Source of the DNA: Modicisalibacter coralii
GTDB taxonomy: Bacteria > Pseudomonadota > Gammaproteobacteria > Pseudomonadales > Halomonadaceae
Direction: 5' to 3'
Assembly (NCBI RefSeq): GCF_004117855.1
Contig: NZ_QWBW01000010.1
Coordinates: 1-64,000 of the forward strand
Length of the DNA stretch: 64,000 nt
Position numbers and translations under genes: made by a program. Position 1 is the stretch's first letter. Each line of letters opens with the position of its first letter. This document shows, one piece after another, positions 37,858 to 46,558 of the stretch. Under the pieces are notes generated by a model. It had not been told where the DNA came from and searched no databases. It was given only the letters and a program-made list of their open reading frames with translations.

Positions 37858-38334
37858 ATGACACACGGCACCGACTCGCCGGCGAAAGCGGCTTTTCACC
37901 ACCCCATTCCCGCGACAATCGCGGCGGTCATTCGGGAAGGTCATGTCTTGCTGGTCCGCCGCAAGAACCCGCCGGATGCCGGCCACTGGGGCTTTCCCGG
38001 CGGCAAGATCGAGTTCGGCGAAAGCGTGGAACACGCGGCTCTACGCGAACTCCACGAAGAGACCGGCGTGCGCGCCGATGCCCTGGAAACCTTCACCGCG
38101 GTCGATGTCTTCGATCACGACGAATCCGGTAATGTTCGACAGCACTTCGTGCTCATCGCCGTGTTGTGTCGCTGGCTATCCGGCGACCCCGTGGCCGGCG
38201 ATGACGCGCTGGATGCCCGGTGGTTCCCGGTAGATGGCCTGGCAAGTCAGGACCTGGCACTGAGCCTCGATGTCGTCGAGGTGGCCGGAATGGCGGCCGA
38301 GCGGAAAGCGCGAATCGCCAACCGTCACGGCTAG
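37858..38334 (+). CDS. NUDIX hydrolase, ADP-ribose/ADP-sugar type
   Basis: 158 aa. The NUDIX box runs GGKIEFGESVEHAALRELHE, then ETGV, near residues 44-67, preceded by HWGFPGG. The overall look (AVIREGHVLLVRRKNPPDAG) is that of ADP-ribose pyrophosphatase-like or MutT-like proteins. The start is uncertain: ATG 37858 is used; ATG 37825 would add 11 residues; neither has a good ribosome-binding site. Confidence 0.88.
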   Translation: MTHGTDSPAKAAFHHPIPATIAAVIREGHVLLVRRKNPPDAGHWGFPGGKIEFGESVEHAALRELHEETGVRADALETFTAVDVFDHDESGNVRQHFVLIAVLCRWLSGDPVAGDDALDARWFPVDGLASQDLALSLDVVEVAGMAAERKARIANRHG

Positions 38335-38482
38335 ACGAATCGGCAAGGCCGAGCGATTCATGGCCAGGGGGCCTACCCGACGACACCGGCCGTCAGCGTG
38401 GAATCACCCCGGCTGGGCCCGGCGCCTCAATCGTGGAATAGTAGGGCCTGCGTTACGCCCACCACCCACGACGAGGAATACG

Positions 38483-38887
38483 ATGCTCTCTGCCCTCCAC
38501 AACGACGCCCTCGGCAAGCTGCTGCTGAGGCTCGGCGTCGGCGGCCTGATACTCCTGCACGGAATCGCCAAGCTGCTCAACCCGGGGACGCTCAGTTGGA
38601 TCGGGGGGCTCGTCGCCGATCACGGCCTGCCCACCTTCCTGGCCTATGGCGTGCTGCTCGGCGAGGTGGTGGGGCCGGTCATGGCGATCCTCGGCTGGCA
38701 GACGCGCATCGCCGGGGCGCTGATGGCCGGCAACATGCTCGTCGCCATCGCCCTGGTACATACCGGGCAACTGCTCACTCTCACCGACCGGGGCGGCTGG
38801 GCGCTGGAACTGCAGGGCATGTTCCTGATCGGCGCCCTGGCCTTGATCTTCCTGGGCAGCGGGCGGATGGCCGTGCGCCCGGACTGA
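38483..38887 (+). CDS. DoxX family membrane protein
   Basis: 134 aa with four predicted membrane helices (LLLRLGVGGLILLHGIAKL, LPTFLAYGVLLGEVVGPVMA, AGALMAGNMLVAIALVH, ELQGMFLIGALALIFLGSG). HGIAKL and GEVVGPVMAILG are DoxX hallmarks. Role unknown in general; some homologues take part in redox homeostasis. GAGGAA before the ATG. Its stop codon is adjacent to the stop of the next minus-strand gene. Confidence 0.9.
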   Translation: MLSALHNDALGKLLLRLGVGGLILLHGIAKLLNPGTLSWIGGLVADHGLPTFLAYGVLLGEVVGPVMAILGWQTRIAGALMAGNMLVAIALVHTGQLLTLTDRGGWALELQGMFLIGALALIFLGSGRMAVRPD

Positions 38888-39580
38888 TCAGGCCCACCCC
38901 AGCCGGCGCGCGGCATCGAGCGATTCGAGCCGCGCCGCCAGCAGCTCCGGAAAGCGCTTGTACCAGGTCTGGTTGAGCGGTGACGGGTGCGGCAGCGGGT
39001 GCAGCCGGAAGGTCGCCTGGTGGCCGTTTTCCAGCGTCAGCGTCGTGTCATGGTGGGTCTCGAAACGGTCATCGCGTTTCCAGAACGCCTCCAGGGCCTG
39101 GCGCGTCTCGCGCGACTGGCCGATACCGAACCACAGAAACGCCTCGCGGCCCAGGGTGATCAGCTCCCGCCCCTGCCAGCCGTCGATCAGAACCGCCGCC
39201 ATCAACGGCTGGAAGCGGCGCTTGACGGCCATCGACCAGGCCTTGTTGCCGGTCGGCTTGTAGGGCACGGTGTTGGCCCAGAACGCCGACCGGCCGATCT
39301 CGCGGGAGGCCGCGAAATCGGGCATCGCCGTGCCGTGAATCGCCCGATACAGCCCCTCACGAACCTTCTGGCCGCCGGCGCCGATGAACGGCTCGCCCCA
39401 GCGCACTTCCTGCTCGCCCGGATCGCGGCCGAAGAAACCGATCGGCGCCTCGCGCGGACCCAGGCCGATGATCGGCTCGCAGGGGTCGCGATCGTACTTC
39501 TCGTAGGCCGCGAGATCGACGCCATCCAGGTGCTCCGCCTCGCGGCGGAACGCGGCGTGCAGGGTCTCATCCAGTTGCAT
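38888..39580 (-). CDS. Uracil-DNA glycosylase superfamily protein
   Basis: 230 aa. Motif A-like IGFFGRDPGEQEVRWGEPFI with GAGGQ near 47-70 and the C-terminal HPLPHPSPLNQTWYKRFPEL near 194-213 (motif B) match the UDG fold. It does not look like family 1 Ung; it is closer to families 4-6. The four-Cys iron-sulfur ligands of family 4 are not evident. DNA-repair role is likely, with exact base specificity unknown. Confidence 0.85.
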   Translation of the reverse strand: MQLDETLHAAFRREAEHLDGVDLAAYEKYDRDPCEPIIGLGPREAPIGFFGRDPGEQEVRWGEPFIGAGGQKVREGLYRAIHGTAMPDFAASREIGRSAFWANTVPYKPTGNKAWSMAVKRRFQPLMAAVLIDGWQGRELITLGREAFLWFGIGQSRETRQALEAFWKRDDRFETHHDTTLTLENGHQATFRLHPLPHPSPLNQTWYKRFPELLAARLESLDAARRLGWA

Positions 39581-39645
39581 GGGCTCCTCCCTGAGCTTGA
39601 GCCAATAGCCTCTTAGCTCTTATTTCTTGACTCTCCCCTCTTCGC

Positions 39646-40086
39646 TTACCAGCTGCCGGTATTCTCCATGGACGCCCACGGCTCCTGCGGCTCGAGCGCA
39701 TCGCCCTTCTGCAGCAGTTCGATGGAGATGCCGTCCGGCGAGCGCACGAACGCCATGTGGCCATCGCGCGGCGGGCGGTTGATGGTTACGCCATTGGCCT
39801 GGAGGTGCTCGCACAGGGCGTAGATGTCATCGACCCGATAGGCCAGGTGGCCGAAGTTGCGCCCGCCGGTGTATTCCTCGGGGTCCCAGTTCCAGGTCAG
39901 TTCGATCATCGCGGTGCGCTCCTCGCGAGCCCTCGGTTCGTCCTCCGGGGTGGCCAGGAAGACCAGCGTGAAGCGCCCCTTTTCACTCTCCTTGCGGCTG
40001 ATCTCCTTGAGTCCCAGCAGGTTGCAGTAGAAATGCAGCGACTCGTCGAGGTCACTGACCCGGACCATGGTGTGCAGGTATTCCAT
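39646..40086 (-). CDS. gloA: Lactoylglutathione lyase (glyoxalase I)
   Basis: 146 aa. The four metal ligands are in the expected places: His5 ([10 protein letters not shown]), Glu in [11 protein letters not shown] near 62, His in [11 protein letters not shown] near 80, and Glu in [11 protein letters not shown] near 128. It converts the methylglyoxal-glutathione hemithioacetal to lactoylglutathione. ATG 40086 has GGGAGGAG upstream. About 65 bases upstream of the UDG-like gene on the same strand. Confidence 0.92.
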   Translation of the reverse strand: MEYLHTMVRVSDLDESLHFYCNLLGLKEISRKESEKGRFTLVFLATPEDEPRAREERTAMIELTWNWDPEEYTGGRNFGHLAYRVDDIYALCEHLQANGVTINRPPRDGHMAFVRSPDGISIELLQKGDALEPQEPWASMENTGSW

Positions 40087-40215
40087 GTTCACTCCTCCCT
40101 GGTTCTGGCGGGGCGTCGGACAACTTTCACCGACGCCATGTCCTGGGGCATGATGCCCGATGATCGCCGCGTCGTCACACACGGCGCCTCATTCACCTCG
40201 GCGCGGGAACCCGAC

Positions 40216-40779
40216 ATGTCCGACTACTGCGACCTGGCCCCCGGCCATCCCCATCATGGCCCCTACCACGACCACGAGTACGGTTTTCCGGTCACGGACG
40301 ACGACGTGCTGTTCGAGCGCCTGGTGCTGGAGATCAACCAGGCGGGACTGTCGTGGCTGACGGTGCTCAAGAAGCGCCAGGCCTTCGACGCCGCCTTCGA
40401 AGGCTTTCGCATCGCCCGGGTCGCCGACTACGGCGAGGCCGAACGCGCCCGCCTGCTCGGCGATGCCGGCATCATCCGCAATCGCCTGAAGGTGGATGCC
40501 GCCATTCACAATGCCGGGGTGGTCCGCGAGCTGCAGGCGACGCACGGCAGCTTCCAGGCCTGGCTGGACAGCCACCACCCACTGGCCCTGGTCGACTGGG
40601 TCAAGCTGTTCAAGCGCACCTTCCGTTTCACCGGGCCCGAGATCGTCAACGAGTTTCTGATGAGTACCGGCTACCTGCCCGGCGCCCACCGCGAGGATTG
40701 TCCGGTGCAGGCCCGCATCCGCGCCGAACGGCCGCCCTGGGCGCGCGCCGAGGCCGTCGCGCCGCCGTCATCGTCGTGA
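40216..40779 (+). CDS. tag: DNA-3-methyladenine glycosylase I
   Basis: 187 aa, as in E. coli Tag. DYCDLAPGHPHHGPYHDHEY differs from the usual zinc-binding N-terminus but keeps HxxHH-like residues; FERLVLEINQAGLSWLTVLK near 33-52 carries the active-site Glu and Trp; the KLFKRTFRFTGPEIVNEFLM segment near 133-152 is diagnostic. Removes 3-methyladenine from alkylated DNA. The start site has a weak ribosome-binding site. Confidence 0.93.
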   Translation: MSDYCDLAPGHPHHGPYHDHEYGFPVTDDDVLFERLVLEINQAGLSWLTVLKKRQAFDAAFEGFRIARVADYGEAERARLLGDAGIIRNRLKVDAAIHNAGVVRELQATHGSFQAWLDSHHPLALVDWVKLFKRTFRFTGPEIVNEFLMSTGYLPGAHREDCPVQARIRAERPPWARAEAVAPPSSS

Positions 40780-40854
40780 CACAGTGGCATGCTAGTCTGA
40801 TCGATTCGTGAATCCCGTTCGGCACCGCCGGCGCGTCACAAGAGAAGGCACCGC

Positions 40855-42180
40855 ATGTCGCAACCGCTGACCCAGCACAATCGTCCCCGCCAGGTGATGG
40901 ACGCCATCGCCCAGGCCAATGCCCATCTCGCCGAGGCCGACCGCGAGGCCAAGTACGCCAAGCTGGCCGAATCGCCCTATCGCTTCTTTCGTGGCACCAA
41001 TCACCTCTACTGGGACGATGTCTGGTACGACTGGCGCTTCGCGCTGTTCGGCGGCATCGCCGAAACCCAGACCTGGCTGCAGGGCGACGCCCATGCCTAC
41101 AACTTCGGCGCCTACGGGCATCACGACGACCGCGTGCGCTACGGCATGGACGACTTCGACGACGCGCTGATCGGCGACTACCAGTACGATGTCTGGCGCC
41201 TGGCGATCAGCGTGGTGCTCGACGCCCGCGAGAACGTCGGCCTCTCGGCCAAGGCCACGCGCAAGGCCGTGGCCACCCTGCTCGAGCACTATCAGGCCGA
41301 GCTGGCCCGCCATGTCGAGGGCGATATCCCCGGCGCGGTCGACCTGGACACCGCCAAGGGCGTGCTCAAGGGGTTTCTCGGCGAGGTCAGCGCCAAGCAG
41401 AGCCGCTCGCGCATGCTCGCCAAATGGACCCGCCGCGACGCCGACGGCCGACGCTTCGCCGAACGGCCCAACAAGTTGGCCAACCTGCCGGCCGACCGCG
41501 CCAGCCAGCTGCGCAAGGCGGTGGAAACGGAATACCCGCAGACCCTCGCCGGCGGTGCCGCCAAGAGCCCCGCCGGGCATTTTCGCGTCAAGGACCTGGC
41601 GCGCCGGCTGGATGCCGGCACCGGCTCGCTGGGGCTGGAGCGCTTCTATGTGCTGATCGAGGCCGACGAGGCCCATGGCCACGACGACGTGATCCTCGAC
41701 GTCAAGCAGCAGACCCCGCCGGAAGGCTGGCGACTGATGAATCGCGCGGAGAAGCGCGCCTGGCGCTCGGCCTTCCCCCACGAGGGGATCCGCCACGCCG
41801 CGGCGTTTCGCGCCATCGCCGAACATCCCGACATCTACCTGGGGTGGCTGCATCTCGGCGACACGGTGTTCTCGGTACGCGAGCGTTCACCGTTCAAGGC
41901 CGACTACCCGACCCACAAGATCGATGGCGGCAAGGCGTACCGCAAGCTGGTCCGCCAGTGGGGGCGGATTCTCGCCCGGGAACATCTGCGCGGCTCGCGC
42001 GCCCTGAATCCGGGCGAGCCGGCGCGCTTTGCCAGGCATGTCTGTCGCCGTCTGGAGGGTCGCATGGAGGCCTTCGTCGACATGGTGACGACGCTCGCGA
42101 TGAGCTATGCCGACTGTGTCGCCCAGGACCACCGGACGTTCGTCGAGGCGCGCACCGGACACGACGACGCCGGGCGCTGA
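40855..42180 (+). CDS. DUF2252 protein with a kinase/phosphotransferase-like fold
   Basis: 441 aa. Near 44-100: SPYRFFRGTNHLYWDD, then LQGDAHAYNFG and YGMDDFDDA, which look like the catalytic and metal-binding loops of a protein-kinase-like phosphotransferase (GDxHxxN and DxD). This is the core of DUF2252. GYLHLGD-type late motifs (LGWLHLGD) are present. No substrate known; no kinase partner adjacent. A REP cluster follows. Confidence 0.9.
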   Translation: MSQPLTQHNRPRQVMDAIAQANAHLAEADREAKYAKLAESPYRFFRGTNHLYWDDVWYDWRFALFGGIAETQTWLQGDAHAYNFGAYGHHDDRVRYGMDDFDDALIGDYQYDVWRLAISVVLDARENVGLSAKATRKAVATLLEHYQAELARHVEGDIPGAVDLDTAKGVLKGFLGEVSAKQSRSRMLAKWTRRDADGRRFAERPNKLANLPADRASQLRKAVETEYPQTLAGGAAKSPAGHFRVKDLARRLDAGTGSLGLERFYVLIEADEAHGHDDVILDVKQQTPPEGWRLMNRAEKRAWRSAFPHEGIRHAAAFRAIAEHPDIYLGWLHLGDTVFSVRERSPFKADYPTHKIDGGKAYRKLVRQWGRILAREHLRGSRALNPGEPARFARHVCRRLEGRMEAFVDMVTTLAMSYADCVAQDHRTFVEARTGHDDAGR

Positions 42181-42488
42181 GGCCCGGCGTCGGCGGGTAA
42201 GAAACTAAGTTCATCGCATTATGCTGGGAAATGCGGCGCGAATCATCGCGAACAAGCTCCCTCCCACAGCCCCCAGTTGGCTTGTCCTCGTGGGAGCGAA
42301 TTTATTCGCGATCGCGGCGGGCACTATCCCCCGGACACGCCGGGCGCCTGCGGCGTCAATCGGGAACAAGTTCCCTCCCACAAGAATCCCCATGCGCCAG
42401 CGGGCCATCCAGCCCGGTTTTCGTGGGAGAGAATTTTGCCCCATAGCGGTGACTTAGCGTTTCATGTCGATCCGCGAAGAACCAGAAA
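42181..42488. other. Intergenic region filled by REP units
   Basis: About 308 bases, mostly the four REP-like units at 42246-42441. Open frames across it are products of the repeats, not genes. Confidence 0.6.
42246..42441. repeat. Cluster of four REP-like units in alternating orientation
   Basis: Units: 42246-42268 (CGCGAACAAGCTCCCTCCCA core), 42289-42311 (GTGGGAGCGAATTTATTCGC core), 42360-42382 (GGGAACAAGTTCCCTCCCA core) and 42421-42441 (GTGGGAGAGAATTTTGCC core). Each unit carries a short inverted repeat; neighbours face in opposite orientations, as in paired (BIME-like) REPs. They could fold and act as a transcript end for the DUF2252 gene and azoR, which converge here. Confidence 0.7.
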
Positions 42489-43103
42489 TTACAGCCGGTC
42501 GACGAGGGCCTCGATCGCCTGACGCGCCTCGCCCAGCGCGCTCTCGCGGGCTTCGTCGCCCATCGCTAGTCCCTCGGCATAGACGAACTCGACATCCTGG
42601 ATGCCCATCAATCCCAGCATGTGGGTCATGTGCGGCGTCTGCGAGTCGAGTTCGGTGCCCGCGTACTGGCCACCGCGCGCCGCCAGCACCACGGCACGCT
42701 TGCCCTCGACCAGCCCCTGCGGGCCGTTCTCGGTGTAGCGGAAGGTCCGCCCGGCGCGCAGCACGCGGTCGAACCAGGCCTTGAGCTGCGTGGGAATCCC
42801 CAGGTTGTACAGCGGTGTCGCCAGCACGATCACGTCATGGGCGAACAGTTCGGCGAGCAGCGTCTCGGACCGCTTGGCCAGCTCACGCTGGCCGGCGTCG
42901 CGCTCGGCCTCGGCGACCATCCAGCTGCCCAGCTCGACACCGTCGAGGTGCGGCAGCGGCTCGGCGACCAGGTCGCGCTCGGTGATCGTCACGCCGCCGC
43001 GGCGCTCGGCCTGCGCCTTGAAGTGTTCGGCCAGGCCGCGGGACTGGCCGTTGTCGCCGAGGATCGAACTGTTGAGCAGCAATACCTTGGTCGGGGTGGT
43101 CAT
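42489..43103 (-). CDS. azoR: FMN-dependent NADH-azoreductase
   Basis: 204 aa flavodoxin-like quinone/azo reductase. FMN-binding LLLNSSILGDNGQSRGLA near 8-25, PLYNLGIPTQLKAWFDRVLR near 97-116 (the FMN loop), and VVLAARGG near 138. Reduces azo dyes and quinones in two-electron steps in characterised homologues. An AT-rich inverted repeat upstream (43150-43178) may be its operator. Confidence 0.93.
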   Translation of the reverse strand: MTTPTKVLLLNSSILGDNGQSRGLAEHFKAQAERRGGVTITERDLVAEPLPHLDGVELGSWMVAEAERDAGQRELAKRSETLLAELFAHDVIVLATPLYNLGIPTQLKAWFDRVLRAGRTFRYTENGPQGLVEGKRAVVLAARGGQYAGTELDSQTPHMTHMLGLMGIQDVEFVYAEGLAMGDEARESALGEARQAIEALVDRL

Positions 43104-43149
43104 CGTCGTGTCTCCGGTAGTGAAGCGTCGATGCCACCCATGCTACTTG

Positions 43150-43178
43150 GTTTTTTTGCAATGAAAATCGCAAAAAAC
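43150..43178. promoter_or_regulatory. AT-rich inverted repeat upstream of azoR
   Basis: GTTTTTTTGC (43150-43159) and GCAAAAAAC (43170-43178) form an inverted repeat with one extra T and a 10-base centre. It lies about 47 bases upstream of the azoR start. Could be an operator, or the terminator of the minus-strand lipoprotein gene that ends at 43205. Confidence 0.4.
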
Positions 43179-43204
43179 TCCCCGGCTCATTCGATGAAAT
43201 CGAA

Positions 43205-43999
43205 TCAACGCGGTGCCCTTTCGATCCCCTGCCCACAACCGCGAAACACCCGCTCGCCGACCTGGAGCCTGACCCGTACCGGATAGGGCTTGCCGCTCAT
43301 GGCGTCGAAGCAGGCGCGGGCCTGCATCTGCACGGCGACCGGCTCGGCGGCGCCGTCGGCCCGCAGGGTAACGCTGGCCTGCTCGCCGTTGTCGAGGGCG
43401 ACCAGCCGATAGTCCAGCGTCCGTGAACGTTCGCCATTGTCGGTGACCAGCGTCATCGACGGGGCATCGCGATCGAGATCCAACGTCCAGCCGGGCTCGT
43501 TGCCCAGCGCATGAAAGATCGACTCGGGATGGTCGGCCCGGGTCAGGGTCCGGCGATGGACATCCTCCTGGCAGGTCAGCCGACCGTTGTCGCTGGTCAC
43601 CACCGCTTCCTTGCCCTTGTTCCAGAATGTCAGATCGTCCTTGACGTAGCGCGCCCCGGAAGCCACCACCGCCCGGTCGAGCAGGTAATGCCCCTGCGCC
43701 GACCACAGGCGCAGTTGATCGTCGGGGAAGGCCGATATCAGGTCCTGGGCCGGCGTGCAGCGCCAGGCGATGAAGTCCTCGGCGCCGTCGGCGAAGAACG
43801 CCGAGGGCAGCAGTGGCGACCGCGGCTCGGCGGCCGGCTCCTGTTGCACCGCCCGGGAAGCGCTCGCCGCCGACGGCTGTACCGTCCGGTCGGCGACCGA
43901 GGGACGCTTGACCTCGGGAGCGGGCGAGGTGGCACAACCGGCCAGCACGAGCGTGATGGAGACAATGGCCGCAGTACAGGTGACGGGATTGAGACGCAT
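43205..43999 (-). CDS. Lipoprotein with MliC-type lysozyme-inhibitor domain and COG3650-like C-terminal domain
   Basis: 264 aa. Lipobox LAGC gives lipidated Cys near 21. A Pro/Ala/Ser-rich linker follows (about 25-60). The region about 70-140 has the MliC pattern: WRC, DDQLRLW, ASGARYVKDDLTFWNKGKEA and a second Cys (LTCQ). The C-terminal part (about 160-264) has GNEPGWTLDLDRD and ACFDAMSGKPYPV as in COG3650 proteins. MliC proteins guard against host lysozyme at the outer membrane. Start taken at ATG 43999. Confidence 0.85.
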   Translation of the reverse strand: MRLNPVTCTAAIVSITLVLAGCATSPAPEVKRPSVADRTVQPSAASASRAVQQEPAAEPRSPLLPSAFFADGAEDFIAWRCTPAQDLISAFPDDQLRLWSAQGHYLLDRAVVASGARYVKDDLTFWNKGKEAVVTSDNGRLTCQEDVHRRTLTRADHPESIFHALGNEPGWTLDLDRDAPSMTLVTDNGERSRTLDYRLVALDNGEQASVTLRADGAAEPVAVQMQARACFDAMSGKPYPVRVRLQVGERVFRGCGQGIERAPR

Positions 44000-44073
44000 G
44001 GGAACTCCAGACTGACGAAAATCGATCCGTGACGCCTCAAGCATACCAGTCGCCGGGCCCGGGTAGTCGCCGA

Positions 44074-44106
44074 AAAAGGGCCACCCGCATAGCGAGTGGC
44101 CCTTTT
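44074..44106. terminator. Bidirectional terminator downstream of metE
   Basis: 15-bp stem AAAAGGGCCACCCGC/GCGAGTGGCCCTTTT (one mismatch) with a 3-base loop. A/T runs at both feet make it work on either strand. Confidence 0.85.
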
Positions 44107-44138
44107 GACGACCGATGCTGGGCGCTATGCGGCGCGCG

Positions 44139-46424
44139 CTACCCCAGACGGCGACGCAGCACGCCGGCGGCCTCGACCATCGCGGTCAGGGCCGGTTCCA
44201 CCTCGGCCCAGCCGCGAGTCTTGAGCCCGCAGTCGGGGTTGACCCACAACCGCTCGGCGGGAATCTTCTCGGCGGCCTTCTCCATCAGGGCGACCATCCA
44301 GTCGACCTCGGGGATGTTCGGCGAGTGGATGTCGTAGACGCCCGGGCCGATCTCGTTGGGGTAGGCGAAGTCCTGAAAGGCATCGAGCAGTTCCATGTCC
44401 GACCGTGAGGTCTCGATGGTGATCACGTCGGCATCCAGCGCGGCGATCGCGGCGATGATGTCGTTGAACTCCGAATAGCACATGTGGGTATGGATCTGCG
44501 TCTCGTCGCGGGCCACCGCCGCGCTCAACTGGAAGCAGTTCACCGCCCAGTCGAGATAGCCCTGCCACTGGCTCTGGCGCAGCGGCAGCCCCTCGCGCAG
44601 CGCCGGCTCGTCGATCTGGATGACCCGGATGCCCGCCGCCTCGAGATCGGCGACCTCGTCGCGCAGCGCCAGGGCGATCTGCCGACAGGTGGTCTCGCGC
44701 GGCTGATCGTCGCGTACGAAGGACCACTGCAGGATGGTCACCGGCCCGGTGAGCATGCCCTTCATCGGCTTGGCGGTGAGCGACTGGGCGTACTCGCTCC
44801 AGGCCACGGTCATCGCCCGCGGGCGGCTGACGTCGCCAACGATCACCGGCGGCTTGACGCAGCGGGAACCGTAGCTCTGCACCCAGCCGAAATCGGTGAA
44901 GGCGAAGCCGTCGAGCCGCTCGCCGAAGTATTCGACCATGTCGTTGCGCTCCGGCTCGCCATGCACCAGCACGTCGAGGCCCAGTGCCTCCTGGCGCTCG
45001 ACGACATGCGCGATCTCCTCGCGCATGCGGCGCTCATAGTCGGCCGCCGGGAGTTCACCGCGCTTGAAGGCGAGCCGGTCGGCACGGATCTCGGCGGTCT
45101 GCGGAAACGAGCCGATGGTGGTGGTCGGAAACAGCGGCAGCTCGAGCCGAGCGCGCTGCGCCCGGGCGCGCTCGGGGTAGGCACTGGCGCGGCGGGAGTC
45201 CACCGGACGCAGCGCCGCGAGACGCTCGGCCACCGCCGGCTGGTGGATCCGTGTCGACTGCCCTCGCGCGTCGAGCGCCGCGGTGGCCGCCTCGAGCGCG
45301 GCACGGTCTTCGCCGTCGCCACGACCGTCGAGCAGCCGGGTCAGGATCGCCACCTCGTCGAGCTTCTGGCGGGCGAAGGCCAACCAGCCCTTGAGCTCGG
45401 GATCGAGCCGCGTCTCGCTGGCGAGATCCACCGGCACGTGCAGCAGCGAGCAGGACGGCGCCAGCCACAAGCGCTCGCCGAGCCGCATCCGCGCGGTGGC
45501 CAGGCGTTCGCGCAGCGCCGCCAGATCGGCGCGCCAGACGTTGCGTCCGTCGATCGCCCCCACCGAGAGGATCTTGTAGGTCGGCAGACGGTCAAGCACC
45601 CGCTCGAGCTGGTCCGGCGCCCGCACACAGTCGATGTGCAGCGCCTCGACCGGCAACCGAGTGGCCAGCCCCAGGTTGTCGCCCAGGTCGCCGAAATAGG
45701 TGGCCAGCAACACCTTGACCGGCGCCGACTGCAGCGCGTTGTAGGCGGACTCGTAGGCCTGCTGCCAGTCCCGCGGCAGATCCTGGACCAGCGCCGGCTC
45801 GTCGAGCTGGACCCAGGTCACGCCCTGGTTGCCCAGTCGGGCGAGGATCTCGCCGTAGACGGCGACCAGTTCATCGAGCAGTTCGAGGCGCTCGAAGCCC
45901 GCGTCCCGGGCCTTGCCCAGCCACAGCCAGGTCAGCGGCCCGGTGAGCACCACCTTGACCGGATGGCCGGTGGCCAGGGCCTCGTCGACCTCGTCGAACA
46001 GCCGCTGGCTGGCCACCCGGAAGGTCTGCCCGCGATGCAGTTCGGGGACCAGGTAGTGATAGTTGGTGTCGAAGTACTTGGTCATCTCGCAGGCCGCCGC
46101 GGGGGTGCCGGTCGGCGCCCGCCCGCGGGCCATGCGGAAGCTGGTGTCGAGATCGACCTCGCCGTCGACGGGACCGAAGCGCGCCGGTACCGCGCCGATC
46201 AGCGTGGAGACGTCGAGGACCTGATCGTAGAAGGCGAAGTCGCCGGCGGTGATGAAATCCAGACCGGCGTCACGCTGCGCCTGCCAATGGCGCTGACGCA
46301 GTTCGCGGCCGGTGGCCTCGAGGTCGGCCTGGGCGGTCTCGCCTTTCCAGTAGGCCTCGACGGCACGCTTGAGTTCGCGGTGGGCGCCGATACGGGGATA
46401 CCCCAGAGTATGAGCCAGCGTCAT
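44139..46424 (-). CDS. metE: Cobalamin-independent methionine synthase
   Basis: 761 aa, full length for MetE. It transfers a methyl group from 5-methyl-tetrahydropteroyltriglutamate to homocysteine. N-terminal [20 protein letters not shown] is diagnostic; the catalytic C-terminal half carries the zinc ligands His and Cys in [10 protein letters not shown] near 643-650 and Cys in [11 protein letters not shown] near 730. Divergent from metR, with MetR-type sites between them, as in enterics. Confidence 0.97.
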   Translation of the reverse strand: MTLAHTLGYPRIGAHRELKRAVEAYWKGETAQADLEATGRELRQRHWQAQRDAGLDFITAGDFAFYDQVLDVSTLIGAVPARFGPVDGEVDLDTSFRMARGRAPTGTPAAACEMTKYFDTNYHYLVPELHRGQTFRVASQRLFDEVDEALATGHPVKVVLTGPLTWLWLGKARDAGFERLELLDELVAVYGEILARLGNQGVTWVQLDEPALVQDLPRDWQQAYESAYNALQSAPVKVLLATYFGDLGDNLGLATRLPVEALHIDCVRAPDQLERVLDRLPTYKILSVGAIDGRNVWRADLAALRERLATARMRLGERLWLAPSCSLLHVPVDLASETRLDPELKGWLAFARQKLDEVAILTRLLDGRGDGEDRAALEAATAALDARGQSTRIHQPAVAERLAALRPVDSRRASAYPERARAQRARLELPLFPTTTIGSFPQTAEIRADRLAFKRGELPAADYERRMREEIAHVVERQEALGLDVLVHGEPERNDMVEYFGERLDGFAFTDFGWVQSYGSRCVKPPVIVGDVSRPRAMTVAWSEYAQSLTAKPMKGMLTGPVTILQWSFVRDDQPRETTCRQIALALRDEVADLEAAGIRVIQIDEPALREGLPLRQSQWQGYLDWAVNCFQLSAAVARDETQIHTHMCYSEFNDIIAAIAALDADVITIETSRSDMELLDAFQDFAYPNEIGPGVYDIHSPNIPEVDWMVALMEKAAEKIPAERLWVNPDCGLKTRGWAEVEPALTAMVEAAGVLRRRLG

Positions 46425-46458
46425 GATTATTCCTTGCCATCGTTAACCGGGTAAGATG

Positions 46459-46471
46459 CGAACAGGTTTCG
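46459..46471. promoter_or_regulatory. Predicted MetR site near metE
   Basis: CGAACAGGTTTCG, a palindrome with 5-base spacer, matches the MetR pattern TGAA-N5-TTCA in 6 of 8 fixed positions. It lies 35 bases upstream of metE. Confidence 0.5.
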
Positions 46472-46541
46472 CCATCCGCGCTGACGGCAAGTCTCACTGG
46501 CCAGGCAAGGTGAATCAAACTAAATTAACTAATCATTAACT

Positions 46542-46554
46542 TGAATGGCTTTCA
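46542..46554. promoter_or_regulatory. Predicted MetR site at the metR start
   Basis: TGAATGGCTTTCA is a perfect TGAA-N5-TTCA. It ends four bases before the metR ATG at 46559, so bound MetR would block its own gene's initiation region. It also contains an alternative TTG start at 46541. Confidence 0.6.
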
Positions 46555-46558
46555 CGAT

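Noticed and set aside
42221-42457. Open frames encoding about 70-80 aa between the DUF2252 gene and azoR
   Set aside because: They are translations of the REP units in several frames and contain the repeat sequence only.
44484-46454. Long plus-strand open frame opposite metE
   Set aside because: Antisense shadow of metE, with low-complexity Arg/Gly/Leu composition and no ribosome-binding site.
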